Source: Saprospiraceae bacterium (lineage in GTDB: Bacteria > Bacteroidota > Bacteroidia > Chitinophagales > Saprospiraceae). From it: a DNA stretch of 64,000 bases. Made by a program: the position numbers and the translations under genes. Positions 9,658 through 18,827 of the stretch are shown piece by piece; the stretch's first letter is position 1, and every line of letters starts with the position of its first letter. The stretch lies in NCBI GenBank assembly GCA_016715245.1, contig JADKAS010000004.1, positions 227,400-291,399 of the forward strand. The letters run 5' to 3'. The notes beneath the pieces are model-generated. The model made no database searches. It was not told the DNA's origin and saw only the letters and a list, made by a program, of their open reading frames with translations.

Positions 9658-9676
9658 GCGTGATATTGGTCACGCT
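9657..9676 (+). promoter_or_regulatory. Candidate Crp/Fnr-type operator
   Basis: AGCGTGA at 9657-9663 and TCACGCT at 9670-9676 form perfect 7-base arms around 6 bases. This is the layout of the classical GTGA-N6-TCAC half-sites bound by Crp/Fnr proteins. The centre (9666.5) lies about 41-42 bases before the transcription start predicted from the -7 box at 9696-9703, the class II activation position. The repeat could also form an RNA hairpin after the regulator gene, but no T-run follows. Confidence 0.6.
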
Positions 9677-9695
9677 AAGAAAATCTAATAAGCCT

Positions 9696-9703
9696 TATCT
9701 TTG
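9696..9703 (+). promoter_or_regulatory. -7 promoter element of the DUF2892 gene
   Basis: TATCTTTG matches TAnnTTTG. No TTTG lies 17-23 bases upstream, so the promoter looks incomplete and activator-dependent, in line with the inverted repeat just upstream. Confidence 0.55.
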
Positions 9704-9760
9704 TATGGTTGGAATGAAAAAATTCATTCACTATTTTAATTAATGTAAAATTTTAATATC

Positions 9761-9967
9761 ATGAAAGCAAATATGGGAAGTACTGACAAAATCATCAGAA
9801 TTATTATTGCAGTGGTCATTGCAGCACTTTATTTTGGAAATATCATTACCGGTACTCTTGGATTGGTATTATTGGTTCTTGCAGGGGTATTTGTTCTTAC
9901 CAGTGTTATAAGTTTTTGCCCACTTTATGCACCTTTTGGTATCAGTACATGTAATACAAAACAATAA
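9761..9967 (+). CDS. Small DUF2892 (YgaP-like) inner-membrane protein
   Basis: A 68-residue protein with the N-terminal motif MGSTDKIIRIIIA and two hydrophobic helices separated by a short turn, ending FCPLYAPFGISTC. This is the DUF2892 family, also found fused to rhodanese domains (YgaP) and in sulfur or respiratory contexts. The two Cys near the C-terminus (FCPLY and STC) are typical of the family; they may bind or transfer sulfur, but that is inference. It is monocistronic, with its own promoter and a candidate Crp/Fnr site. Confidence 0.9.
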   Translation: MKANMGSTDKIIRIIIAVVIAALYFGNIITGTLGLVLLVLAGVFVLTSVISFCPLYAPFGISTCNTKQ

Positions 9968-10166
9968 TCTCTTTTTGTATCCCAATAAATACCCGGGGTG
10001 AATTTGTTAAGAATACTTTTGCACCCCTGACATTTATTATTAAACATCAAAAATGGTTTCAAATTATTTCGTAATAAATTTACGGTATTAAAAAGAGAAT
10101 GTGAGAAATTTAGTTAATTTCGTTTGAAATTATTAATTTCGCACCTCTTTTTTTAAAATTCAGGTA

Positions 10167-12827
10167 TTGAAACCATTAATAAACAACATTTTATCTTTTT
10201 TCCATCGTAGTCTGCAACCAGTCAGGGTTTTTTTCAATCCGTTGACAAGCAAGGTAAATACTTTTCTGCTTCCTTTAAAAAAATCCTGGCGCAAATATGC
10301 TGATAAAAACCCACGGGAATCGAGAATTTTTAAATGGTTTTTTTTGATAATTGGCGGTGGTATTTCGTTCTTTTTTATGTTGGTCATTCTGGTATCTTTG
10401 GGTTTATTCGGCAAAATGCCATCCAAAAAAGAATTAAAAAATATTGAAACGGCCAATGCTTCAGAAGTATATTCCTCTGATGGGATTGTATTGGGTAAGT
10501 ACTACACGGAAAACAGAACCACTATTGATCTGGATAGTATTTCTCCATATCTTATTACCGCATTACTTGCCATAGAAGATAAAAGATTTTTCGAGCATAG
10601 TGGCATCGATTTGCGGTCCTGGCTGAGGGTTTTTAAAGGTATGGCTACCAATAAACAAAATCTGGGAGGAGGTTCAACATTAAGTCAACAACTTGCTAAA
10701 AATCTTTACAGGAGAAAAAATTACTTCATTCCTGGTTTTAGTTTACTGATAAACAAAATACGGGAAAATATAACCTCTATGAGGTTGGAGAATATTTACA
10801 ATAAAGAAGAATTACTGACGCTTTACCTTAATACCGTTCCTTTTGGTGGAAATAGATTTGGTATCCAGGAAGCCTCAAGATATTTTTACAATAAAAGGCC
10901 AAGAAAATTAAACCCCGACGAAGCGGCAACGCTTATTGGAATGCTGAAAGCTACTACTGCCCTCGACCCGACACGAAATCCCGAAAATTCAAAAGAAAGA
11001 CGCAACCTGGTTTTAAAACAAATGTTAAAAAACAAGGATTTTCGTTTTGACTCCAAAGAAATGGCAACGATATCAAAAATGATTAACACCGGTTCTATTA
11101 ATGAAGAGCAATACGAAAAACTAATTAACACTCCGATTACGGCAAAACCTCACGAAGATTATGGCAATAATGACGGGCCTGCCCCCTATTTCAGAGAATA
11201 TTTAAGAACCAAGGAACTCCCCAGAATATTAAAAAATATTCAGAAAGACGATGGAAAAAATTTCAATATTTACACTGATGGTCTAAAAATTTATACTACG
11301 ATAGACAGTCGTTTGCAAAAACATGCTGAAGAAGCTGTTTATAAACACATGTCCTACATCCAGAAAGAATTTAAAAAACATTGGAAAGGAGTAAAAGATG
11401 AAAAACCATGGGGAGACGATAAGTGGATAGACGAACAGGTTAAAAAAAGTGACCGTTACAAAACATATGTTGATGAAGGTAAATCTAAAAATCAGATTGA
11501 TTCCCTCTTCAGTACACCAGTACCCATGACCATTTTTTCCTGGACAGACAAACCTTCAGTTTCCGACACTATGCTTACACCTTTGGATAGTGTCAGATAT
11601 TATTTCACTTTGCTAAATACAGGCTTTATGGCATTGGATCAATCCAATGGATATATTAAGTCATGGGTAGGCGGAACTGATTTTACTCAATTTAAATATG
11701 ACCATATTCTAAGTAAAAGACAGGTAGGATCTACTTTTAAGCCTATTGTTTATGCGGCCGCATTGGCGGACAGTATAAAAGCTTGTACCTATTTTCATAA
11801 TATTGAAGTAACTATAGAAGACTGGTCTCCTAAAAATTCTGACAATAGATACGGAGGTTATTACTCATTGACCGGTGGATTGGCTTATTCTGAAAACGTA
11901 ATTGCTGCCAAATTGATAGAAAAAGTTGGAATTCAAAAAACTATCGATATGGCGACTAAATTAGGTGTAAAATCAAAACTCCCCAGAGAATTTGGAATAA
12001 GTTTGGGTGCCACTGAAATTTCATTACTTGAAATGATGGAGGTTTATGCAACAATGGCAAATTATGGTTATAAAACGGAACCGGTGGCTATTATAAAAAT
12101 AGAAGACCGGTATGGAAATGTCATTTACGATTATGAAAAAATGGACAAAAAAGATCCCGTTCAGGTATTGGACTCAACTATCGCTTATACTATGACCAGA
12201 ATGATGCAAAACGTAATAACATACGGAACTGCCAATGCTTTGAAAAGTCAATTCTGCAGACATTGTGATTTTGCAGGAAAAACAGGTACAACGCAAAATC
12301 ACTCCGATGGTTGGTTTATAGGATACAACCCCAAATTATTAACCGGCGTTTGGGTAGGTGGTCCCAGTCCGGCAGTCAGGTTCCGCAGTATGAATTTCGG
12401 AAGCGGTGCAGCACTTGCTCTTCCTGTTGCAGGTCATTTCTGGTATAAAGTATCTATTGACCCTAAATTTGCTTCGCTTACTCAAGAAGAATTTCCGCGA
12501 AATGAAAAAATAATTGAAAAAATGGCCTGCCCATTAAAGCTTTGGTTTTCTCCTGATAAATATTACGCCGTCATGAAAGATTCAACGCTTAAGGATTCTC
12601 TTTTAAAAACCGGATTCAGGGATCTCAGATCAATGGTTGATGAACTATTTCCAGAAGATACTGCTGCCCAGGAAATTTCCGAATTGGAACTTGAAGAAGT
12701 AAATGATGTGCCTCCGGTTGAAAAACCTGCCATTCCGGAAAAAAAACCCAAGGAGAGTGCAAAATTACCTGAAAAACCAAAAAAAGAGGAAAAACCTAAG
12801 GAAGGACAAAAAAAGGTAAACAACTAA
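10167..12827 (+). CDS. Class A penicillin-binding protein (PBP1A-type)
   Basis: A bifunctional peptidoglycan synthase anchored in the inner membrane with its catalytic domains in the periplasm. After a basic cytoplasmic tail and one membrane helix (FFLIIGGGISFFFMLVILVS) comes a GT51 transglycosylase domain with catalytic Glu137 in AIEDKRFFEH and GGGSTLSQQLAKNLY. The transpeptidase domain follows, with nucleophile Ser522 in STFK, the YSEN motif, and KTGTT at Lys705. The C-terminal ~60 residues are a Pro/Lys/Glu-rich low-complexity tail. I infer a TTG start at 10167; a stop lies in frame at 10134 and no ATG occurs before the membrane helix. The mtaB gene begins 2 bases after the stop, so the two are probably co-transcribed. 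Confidence 0.95.
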   Translation: MKPLINNILSFFHRSLQPVRVFFNPLTSKVNTFLLPLKKSWRKYADKNPRESRIFKWFFLIIGGGISFFFMLVILVSLGLFGKMPSKKELKNIETANASEVYSSDGIVLGKYYTENRTTIDLDSISPYLITALLAIEDKRFFEHSGIDLRSWLRVFKGMATNKQNLGGGSTLSQQLAKNLYRRKNYFIPGFSLLINKIRENITSMRLENIYNKEELLTLYLNTVPFGGNRFGIQEASRYFYNKRPRKLNPDEAATLIGMLKATTALDPTRNPENSKERRNLVLKQMLKNKDFRFDSKEMATISKMINTGSINEEQYEKLINTPITAKPHEDYGNNDGPAPYFREYLRTKELPRILKNIQKDDGKNFNIYTDGLKIYTTIDSRLQKHAEEAVYKHMSYIQKEFKKHWKGVKDEKPWGDDKWIDEQVKKSDRYKTYVDEGKSKNQIDSLFSTPVPMTIFSWTDKPSVSDTMLTPLDSVRYYFTLLNTGFMALDQSNGYIKSWVGGTDFTQFKYDHILSKRQVGSTFKPIVYAAALADSIKACTYFHNIEVTIEDWSPKNSDNRYGGYYSLTGGLAYSENVIAAKLIEKVGIQKTIDMATKLGVKSKLPREFGISLGATEISLLEMMEVYATMANYGYKTEPVAIIKIEDRYGNVIYDYEKMDKKDPVQVLDSTIAYTMTRMMQNVITYGTANALKSQFCRHCDFAGKTGTTQNHSDGWFIGYNPKLLTGVWVGGPSPAVRFRSMNFGSGAALALPVAGHFWYKVSIDPKFASLTQEEFPRNEKIIEKMACPLKLWFSPDKYYAVMKDSTLKDSLLKTGFRDLRSMVDELFPEDTAAQEISELELEEVNDVPPVEKPAIPEKKPKESAKLPEKPKKEEKPKEGQKKVNN

Positions 12828-12829
12828 TC

Positions 12830-14164
12830 ATGTCAACACCCAAAACTGTAGCTTTCCATACGTTGGGATGTAAACTCAATTTTTCTGAAACATCCAGTAT
12901 CCGCAGGTCATTTGAGAATCAGGGATATCAGACGATACATTTTGAGGAAGGTGCTGATATTTATGTATTAAATACCTGTTCAGTTACAGACTTCGCAGAT
13001 AAAAAGTGCAGGTATGAAGTGCGAAGAGCTTTAAAATATTCACCTCAGGCCAAAATTGTAGTAGTCGGGTGTTATGCACAACTAAAACCTAAAGAAATAG
13101 CTGAAATACCCGGTGTTGACCTTGTTTTAGGCGCTGCTGAAAAATTTAACATTCTTCAGTACATAGATGGCATTTCCGACGCCCCTGACAAAGGAATGGT
13201 AATCGCAGGAGATGTAAAAGAGGCTAAAACTTTTATAAGTTCCTTTTCATTCGGAGACAGAACCCGTTCTTTTTTAAAGGTTCAGGATGGCTGTGATTAT
13301 AAATGTTCTTTTTGCACGATTCCTCAGGCAAGAGGCAGCAGCAGAAGTGACACCATAGAAAATGTCATCAAAAACGTAGAAGAAATTGCATCAAAAGGCG
13401 TAAAAGAAATAGTACTTACCGGTGTAAACTTAGGTGATTTCGGAAACGGAACAGAGGTTATAGAAGGGCTGCGTCCAAAAAAGGAAGCCATGTTTATAGA
13501 TCTGATTAGGGCCTTAGACGAAATAAAAGAAATTAGCCGGTACAGAATCAGTTCAATTGAACCCAATTTGTGTACGGATGAAGTTATAGAGTTTGTCGCT
13601 TCATCAAGAGCTTTTCTTCCACATTTTCACATACCACTTCAATCCGGCAGCCCAAAAATTCTCCGAGAGATGAAAAGAAGGTATACCGTTCAACAATACG
13701 AGGAGAGAATTAAAACCATTAAAAAATGGATGCCGCACAGTTGTATTGGTGTTGATGTAATTGTCGGTTTTCCGGGAGAAGGTCATGAAGAATTTACAGA
13801 AACGTACGAATTTTTACATCGTATGGACGTTAGTTATTTTCATGTTTTTACTTATTCCGAAAGAAACAACACGCTTGCTTCTGAGATGAAAAATGTGGTG
13901 CCTATGGAAATCAGAAGGGAAAGAAATGAAAGTTTGCGAATCCTTTCTCAAAAAAAGAAAAACTACTTTGTATTACCTTTTACCGGGCAAAAATTTCCTG
14001 TCCTTTGGGAAAACACAAATAATTGCGAAATCATGAGTGGTTATACCCCAAACTTCATCAAAGTGGAAGCGCCTTTACAGGAAAATAAAATTAATACTCT
14101 TGAGGAAATAATTCTTGATGAATATAATGTATCTGAAGATTCTTTCAGCGTTTCTTTTGGATAA
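12830..14164 (+). CDS. mtaB: tRNA t6A37 methylthiotransferase (MtaB family)
   Basis: A radical-SAM methylthiotransferase that converts t6A37 to ms2t6A37 in ANN-decoding tRNAs. It has the N-terminal UPF0004 domain with three Cys (HTLGCKLNFSE, NTCSVTD, VGCYAQ) for one Fe-S cluster. The radical SAM CxxxCxxC follows at Cys155/159/162 (GCDYKCSFC), then HIPLQSGS, and a short C-terminal TRAM-like region. The HTLGCKLNFSE start and 444 residues fit MtaB rather than MiaB or RimO. It follows the penicillin-binding protein gene by 2 bases. Confidence 0.93.
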   Translation: MSTPKTVAFHTLGCKLNFSETSSIRRSFENQGYQTIHFEEGADIYVLNTCSVTDFADKKCRYEVRRALKYSPQAKIVVVGCYAQLKPKEIAEIPGVDLVLGAAEKFNILQYIDGISDAPDKGMVIAGDVKEAKTFISSFSFGDRTRSFLKVQDGCDYKCSFCTIPQARGSSRSDTIENVIKNVEEIASKGVKEIVLTGVNLGDFGNGTEVIEGLRPKKEAMFIDLIRALDEIKEISRYRISSIEPNLCTDEVIEFVASSRAFLPHFHIPLQSGSPKILREMKRRYTVQQYEERIKTIKKWMPHSCIGVDVIVGFPGEGHEEFTETYEFLHRMDVSYFHVFTYSERNNTLASEMKNVVPMEIRRERNESLRILSQKKKNYFVLPFTGQKFPVLWENTNNCEIMSGYTPNFIKVEAPLQENKINTLEEIILDEYNVSEDSFSVSFG

Positions 14165-14241
14165 TTATTCTTTTTTAACCATGTTGAAAAAGAAAAAAAG
14201 TACCAGATTTCAAACAAAAATAAGGACAAAAACTAATTACT

Positions 14242-15333
14242 GTGGCATTAGATAAACATTGGAATTTTATTAGAATTCCGAAGACAAAAAATACTACCCT
14301 CACTACATGGAATGCGGCTGACGAACACGTAATACAATGTGTTTCCGAAAAAGAAACTTTACATCAAACTACAGCTATTTTCCATGATCGGTTTGGATAT
14401 CTGAGTTGTTTTCTCGCTGATCAAAATCCTGATATAGTCATTTATTTAAAAAGTCAGCAAACCGCCATTTCAAAAAATTTGGCTTTAAATAAAATTAATA
14501 TCAACCCGAATTTTATAACTCCCTTTGTTCATTCTGTAGAAAAAAAATGGGAAGTGGTGATTTTACACATTCCCAAATCATTGGACCTCTTTGATTTGTA
14601 TCTCCAAATAATTTTCAGATTCTCAGATTCAAATGTTGTCGTCTATTGCGCCTTTATGACCCGACACTTTACAAAATCTATGCTGAAGATGGCAGAATTT
14701 TATTTTACAGATGTCAAACAGTCTTTAACCTTTAAAAAATCCAGAATTTTGACATTATGCGGGAAAAAAGAAAATATTGCAGAAAAGAATCTTATCAGGA
14801 CAATTTTTTACAATAAAACTTACCTGCAGTATTCAGGTGTTTTTTCAAAAAATCAAATTGATTTTGCTACCCGGTTCTTATTGGAAAATGTTGTAGTTGA
14901 AAAACATGAAAAAAAGATACTTGACTGGGGATGTGGCAACGGTATTATTGGAATTTTTTTGAATGAAAAATATCCTGACACTGAAGTTTATTATGTCGAT
15001 GATAATTTACTTGCGACAGAATCCGTACATCTTAATTCAAGAGAAGCCAGGGTTTTTTGGGAATACGATATAAATAATATTTCCGGGCCAACTTTTGACT
15101 TAATTGTTTCCAACCCTCCTTTTCATTTTGAGCATGAAAACGACATTTCCATATCTCTTGATTTTTTTGAAAAAAGCTTCCATTATTTAACCAATAAAGG
15201 TCGCCTGATCGTAGTGGCCAATAAACACATCAATTATTTGACCCACTTAAAAAACATTTTTCCGATTTCTGAAATTTTAGCTCAAAACAGTAAATTCGCC
15301 ATTTACCAATGTCGTTTCACTCGTCCCTGTTAA
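14242..15333 (+). CDS. RsmC/RlmG-like rRNA guanine-N2 methyltransferase
   Basis: A two-domain class I methyltransferase of about 363 residues. The N-terminal half is a degenerate methyltransferase-like domain; the C-terminal half carries the SAM motif DWGCGNGIIG (from residue 228) and the N291-P-P-F motif typical of amino-group (guanine N2) methylation. The architecture fits RsmC (16S G1207) or RlmG (23S G1835); which one cannot be told. The start is a GTG at 14242; a stop at 14221 rules out a longer form, and 77 bases separate it from mtaB. The C-terminus follows the family without disruption. Confidence 0.85.
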   Translation: MALDKHWNFIRIPKTKNTTLTTWNAADEHVIQCVSEKETLHQTTAIFHDRFGYLSCFLADQNPDIVIYLKSQQTAISKNLALNKININPNFITPFVHSVEKKWEVVILHIPKSLDLFDLYLQIIFRFSDSNVVVYCAFMTRHFTKSMLKMAEFYFTDVKQSLTFKKSRILTLCGKKENIAEKNLIRTIFYNKTYLQYSGVFSKNQIDFATRFLLENVVVEKHEKKILDWGCGNGIIGIFLNEKYPDTEVYYVDDNLLATESVHLNSREARVFWEYDINNISGPTFDLIVSNPPFHFEHENDISISLDFFEKSFHYLTNKGRLIVVANKHINYLTHLKNIFPISEILAQNSKFAIYQCRFTRPC

Positions 15334-15631
15334 AAAACAAAACCCCTATATTTTTTTAGTTTGTTAATTTCTGTGTTACAAAAAATATTCTTTTTAATAC
15401 TTTTGTCCTCTTGCTTACTTTTTATTGGTATCAATCAGGGTTTTAAAATGTTAAAAGATAAAATCATTTCAGTATAAATCACTTTTTTTTTTTACTTTTA
15501 CCATTTTTATGGTTGAATGTTTTTTCATAAATGGTTCAATAAAAAGTTGTTGGTTGAATAAATGTATACATTTGATTTTATTCGATTAATGACTAAGCAG
15601 TTATAAAATTATAAAATTCATAATATAAAAT

Positions 15632-18600
15632 ATGATAAGATCACTCCTGACCCTGAGCTTTCTGGGATGCTTTTTTGTCCTTTACGGTCAAAACAATTTT
15701 CAACGCGTTTATAACGTTGATCCGGATCATCATACTAAAAATCAGGCGTCAAATCAATTAAACACCGGCACATTTGTCAGTCTGGACTTATTGGAAGATA
15801 CCCTGAGAAATGCAGCAAACGATTTGATGATTACGCTTCTTGATAAAAAAGGAGGGGCCGCCAGCAGGTCTCAAAATCAAGGTGCCAGAGCTTTCAGAAT
15901 GACAAGTTTGAGCAGAAATCATATATTTTTACCCCAAAAATCATCAATTACATCTGTTAATAATAATTTTATTTTTACAGCACTGTTAAATGAAGAAAAC
16001 AAACTTTACAAAGTATTCGGGAGCCTTAGGTCTGACGGTGATTTAAACTGGTTTCACCGTTATCTACCTTCAACGGGGACCAATACTACGACAAGCCCTT
16101 TTATTCTGGATAATTTTAACAATAAAATTTTCCTGGGCACCAACCATCAAATAATAAACAGACCATTTGTATCTATTGCTGTGGCCAATGAATCCGGCCT
16201 GCTTGAATGGTCAAAAGTTTTCCGCGTAACCAAAGATTCCATAAGTGGCCCTTTGCTAAGAAATATTTTAACTGATCTGAATATTACTAACGATACCACT
16301 ATTGCTATTTCAGGATATGTTAGCCAGGATAGTACAAGGTTGCCTTTTCTTCTTGAATGTGATACTTTGGGAAATCCAGTTCTCAGCAAAATATATTTTG
16401 ATACTATCGATACCTATTTTATAACTGAAAATGTAGAAACGGTAAAACTTGTGGATTCCACCTTTGTGATTGCTGGCAGTGTTGACTCCCTGAATTCTGT
16501 ATTTGATCCGTTTGGTTTTGTTGCAAAAACAGATACTTCCGGTAACGTTGTCTGGGCTCGAAAATTAAATTTTGGCACCAATACAATGACTAAACTACAA
16601 CACCTTACTGTTGGTCAGGACAATAAAATTGTAGTAACAGGAATCGTAAGAGACAGTGTTGATAAGCCATTTTACAACTGGATGGCAAAGTTATCTCTTG
16701 CCGGCAATCTGGAATTTGTAAAAACTTATCCAAAAATTAAAGTTGACGACAGCATTCCCGGAAGTTTGGTTTCGGCTATGGATAGTGGTTATGCTCTTTT
16801 TAGCACCGTTGATGATGGTGATAATTATTTGAGTTTTATAAAAACAAATGTGAATGGAGAATCTACCTGTGAGGTCGACTCTTTGTTGTTGACCATTTCG
16901 CCAATGTCACTGACAACTACCAACTTGTTTTGGGCGACACAGGACACCGCCAAAGTTGAAAAATCAGATGTAAAAACCAGTGAATATGTACTGAATTTAC
17001 CGATTATCACTCTCGAAAGAGATCCCGTTTACTGTCCAAAAGATACTATTAATCATTTATTTGATGCCACGGTAGAAGATGCCGTATTTTATGAATGGAG
17101 TAATGGTATTAAAGGTGATTCTGCTTCTATGATCAGGGTGATGGATACGGAACAATATTCCGTTATAGCGACATTACTCAATGATAAAGAATGTTTTACA
17201 CTTTGTGATACAGCGCAGCTGAGGAGATATGCAACACCCATCGCCCAAATATCATATTCTCTTGGTGATTTTTGTACCACCGGGTTAGTAACCCTCACAG
17301 TCAACTCTTTCGCTGAAGCCGGTCTAAAATCAATCAACTGGAGTACCGGCGCCACTTCCAGTCAAATAAAGGTGGGAACAGCCGGAATTTATTCTGTCAC
17401 GGTTACAGACCAATGTGATGAAAAATTTTCAGCTTCATATGACCTCATGAGAATGCCTGAAATTGTCACCTCAGTGTATATAACTGAAAATTTCTCAGCA
17501 ATTTGTCAAACAGGCAATGGTGTACTTGAGGCCATTGACAATTCATTTGGTCTTTTACCTAAAAAATTTGAATGGAATAATGGTGGCAATACACAAATAA
17601 TAAATATTGCACAGGGAGGTAATTATTGTGTGACCGTCACGGATATTTGCGGAAATACGGCCTCTTCATGTATCAACATAGACGATGCCAAATTCAGGAG
17701 AGTTCAGATAACAAATGTCATTGTGGACGAAACAAATAAATGTGTCAATGGTACCGTAACCGCAGAAGTATTTTATACAGGAGATGCCAATATATTATGG
17801 AGTACCGGCGAAACTTCAAAATCCATAGTGATTGGCGTCAACAAGGGTCCGGTGACTGTAACCGTAAGTGATAAAATATGTCCTGACAATAAAGATTCTG
17901 AAATCGTACCCATTCCGGTTATTAACTTTTTGCAATCCCTCGAAATAGATTTTGACAGACCGGTTGAATGTATCAATGATAAAATATTATTGACGGTAAA
18001 GTTTGATGAATCCGTATTAAGTTTAACCAATGCAAATATAATTTGGAGTACCGGTGAAACTACAAGATCCATTCAAATTACTGATAACGGAACCTATTCC
18101 GTTACGGTGACTGAGAAAAATTGTGCAATAAACACCAAATCCGCATCTTTGAATTTTGAATTTCCGCTTCCAACTGCAAGCATTGTTCCTGATAGTTCTT
18201 CTTTATGCTCAAATGGAACGATATTGCTTACATTAATATTAAATGATGATAATGCACCGATAAACAATCCTCAAATTTTATGGAGCACCGGAGCAACCAC
18301 ATCGTCAATTTTAATTAGTCAAAACGGAACTTATTCAGTTACGGTCAGTGACCCGCAATGTTTAAAAAACAAAACAAGCACACAATTCGAATTTACATTT
18401 CCTGATGCCCGTCTGCGTTTCGCTTCCGCTTTTTTTCCGGCTACAAGAGACACGGTGACTTTGGAATACAATGCCACCTTCGGGCCATACCTGGGAAATA
18501 CACTTTGCCCTGAAAGTATAAAAGATTACGAATTTTATATTTATAACAGATGGGGGCAGAATGTTTTTACTACCAATAAAATTGAAGAGGAGTGGAATGG

Positions 18601-18721
18601 CAATCTGAAAAATGAAACTGACAAAGAAAATTCTCTTGAATCTTATATTTGGGCGGTTAAATACTCGCTGTTTGGTTATGAATACAAAGATCACGGAGAG
18701 GTTATTTTATTGAGACCTTAA
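15632..18721 (+). CDS. Large surface protein with tandem Ig-like repeats and T9SS type B sorting domain
   Basis: A 1029-residue secreted protein: signal peptide (MIRSLLTLSFLGCFFVLYGQ), a ~450-residue N-terminal region that looks like beta-propeller repeats (several blocks of the kind LLEWSKVFRV, NVVWARKLNF, NLEFVKTYPK), then at least five tandem Ig-like modules. The modules share the pattern W-S-T-G-x-T-xx-S-I-x-I, then G-xY-S-V-T-V-T-D-x-C. The last ~70 residues (FYIYNRWGQNVF, then ESYIWAVKYSLFGYEYKDHGEVILL) are the gliding-motility-associated C-terminal (CHU_C, type B) sorting domain that directs export by the type IX system. Probable role: cell-surface adhesin or matrix protein; no enzyme motif seen. 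The gap before it has a possible -7 box (TACTTTTG at 15398-15405), far from the ATG. Confidence 0.9.
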   Translation: MIRSLLTLSFLGCFFVLYGQNNFQRVYNVDPDHHTKNQASNQLNTGTFVSLDLLEDTLRNAANDLMITLLDKKGGAASRSQNQGARAFRMTSLSRNHIFLPQKSSITSVNNNFIFTALLNEENKLYKVFGSLRSDGDLNWFHRYLPSTGTNTTTSPFILDNFNNKIFLGTNHQIINRPFVSIAVANESGLLEWSKVFRVTKDSISGPLLRNILTDLNITNDTTIAISGYVSQDSTRLPFLLECDTLGNPVLSKIYFDTIDTYFITENVETVKLVDSTFVIAGSVDSLNSVFDPFGFVAKTDTSGNVVWARKLNFGTNTMTKLQHLTVGQDNKIVVTGIVRDSVDKPFYNWMAKLSLAGNLEFVKTYPKIKVDDSIPGSLVSAMDSGYALFSTVDDGDNYLSFIKTNVNGESTCEVDSLLLTISPMSLTTTNLFWATQDTAKVEKSDVKTSEYVLNLPIITLERDPVYCPKDTINHLFDATVEDAVFYEWSNGIKGDSASMIRVMDTEQYSVIATLLNDKECFTLCDTAQLRRYATPIAQISYSLGDFCTTGLVTLTVNSFAEAGLKSINWSTGATSSQIKVGTAGIYSVTVTDQCDEKFSASYDLMRMPEIVTSVYITENFSAICQTGNGVLEAIDNSFGLLPKKFEWNNGGNTQIINIAQGGNYCVTVTDICGNTASSCINIDDAKFRRVQITNVIVDETNKCVNGTVTAEVFYTGDANILWSTGETSKSIVIGVNKGPVTVTVSDKICPDNKDSEIVPIPVINFLQSLEIDFDRPVECINDKILLTVKFDESVLSLTNANIIWSTGETTRSIQITDNGTYSVTVTEKNCAINTKSASLNFEFPLPTASIVPDSSSLCSNGTILLTLILNDDNAPINNPQILWSTGATTSSILISQNGTYSVTVSDPQCLKNKTSTQFEFTFPDARLRFASAFFPATRDTVTLEYNATFGPYLGNTLCPESIKDYEFYIYNRWGQNVFTTNKIEEEWNGNLKNETDKENSLESYIWAVKYSLFGYEYKDHGEVILLRP

Positions 18722-18762
18722 CTATTCTTCATTCCTTTAATGAATTGTTAAGTAATTAGTCA

Positions 18763-18797
18763 TTTGATTTAATTAGCAAACTATTTAGGTAATTTTG
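18763..18797 (+). promoter_or_regulatory. Promoter of ahcY
   Basis: TTTG at 18763-18766 and TAATTTTG at 18790-18797, 23-base spacer, 30 bases before the ATG. A good Bacteroidota promoter. Confidence 0.65.
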
Positions 18798-18827
18798 TGT
18801 TCCTTTCTCAATTTAAAATTTTAAAGC

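Noticed and set aside
15398..15405. Promoter of the T9SS type B surface protein gene
   Set aside because: A TACTTTTG box exists, but it is about 225 bases before the ATG and lacks a properly spaced -33 element.
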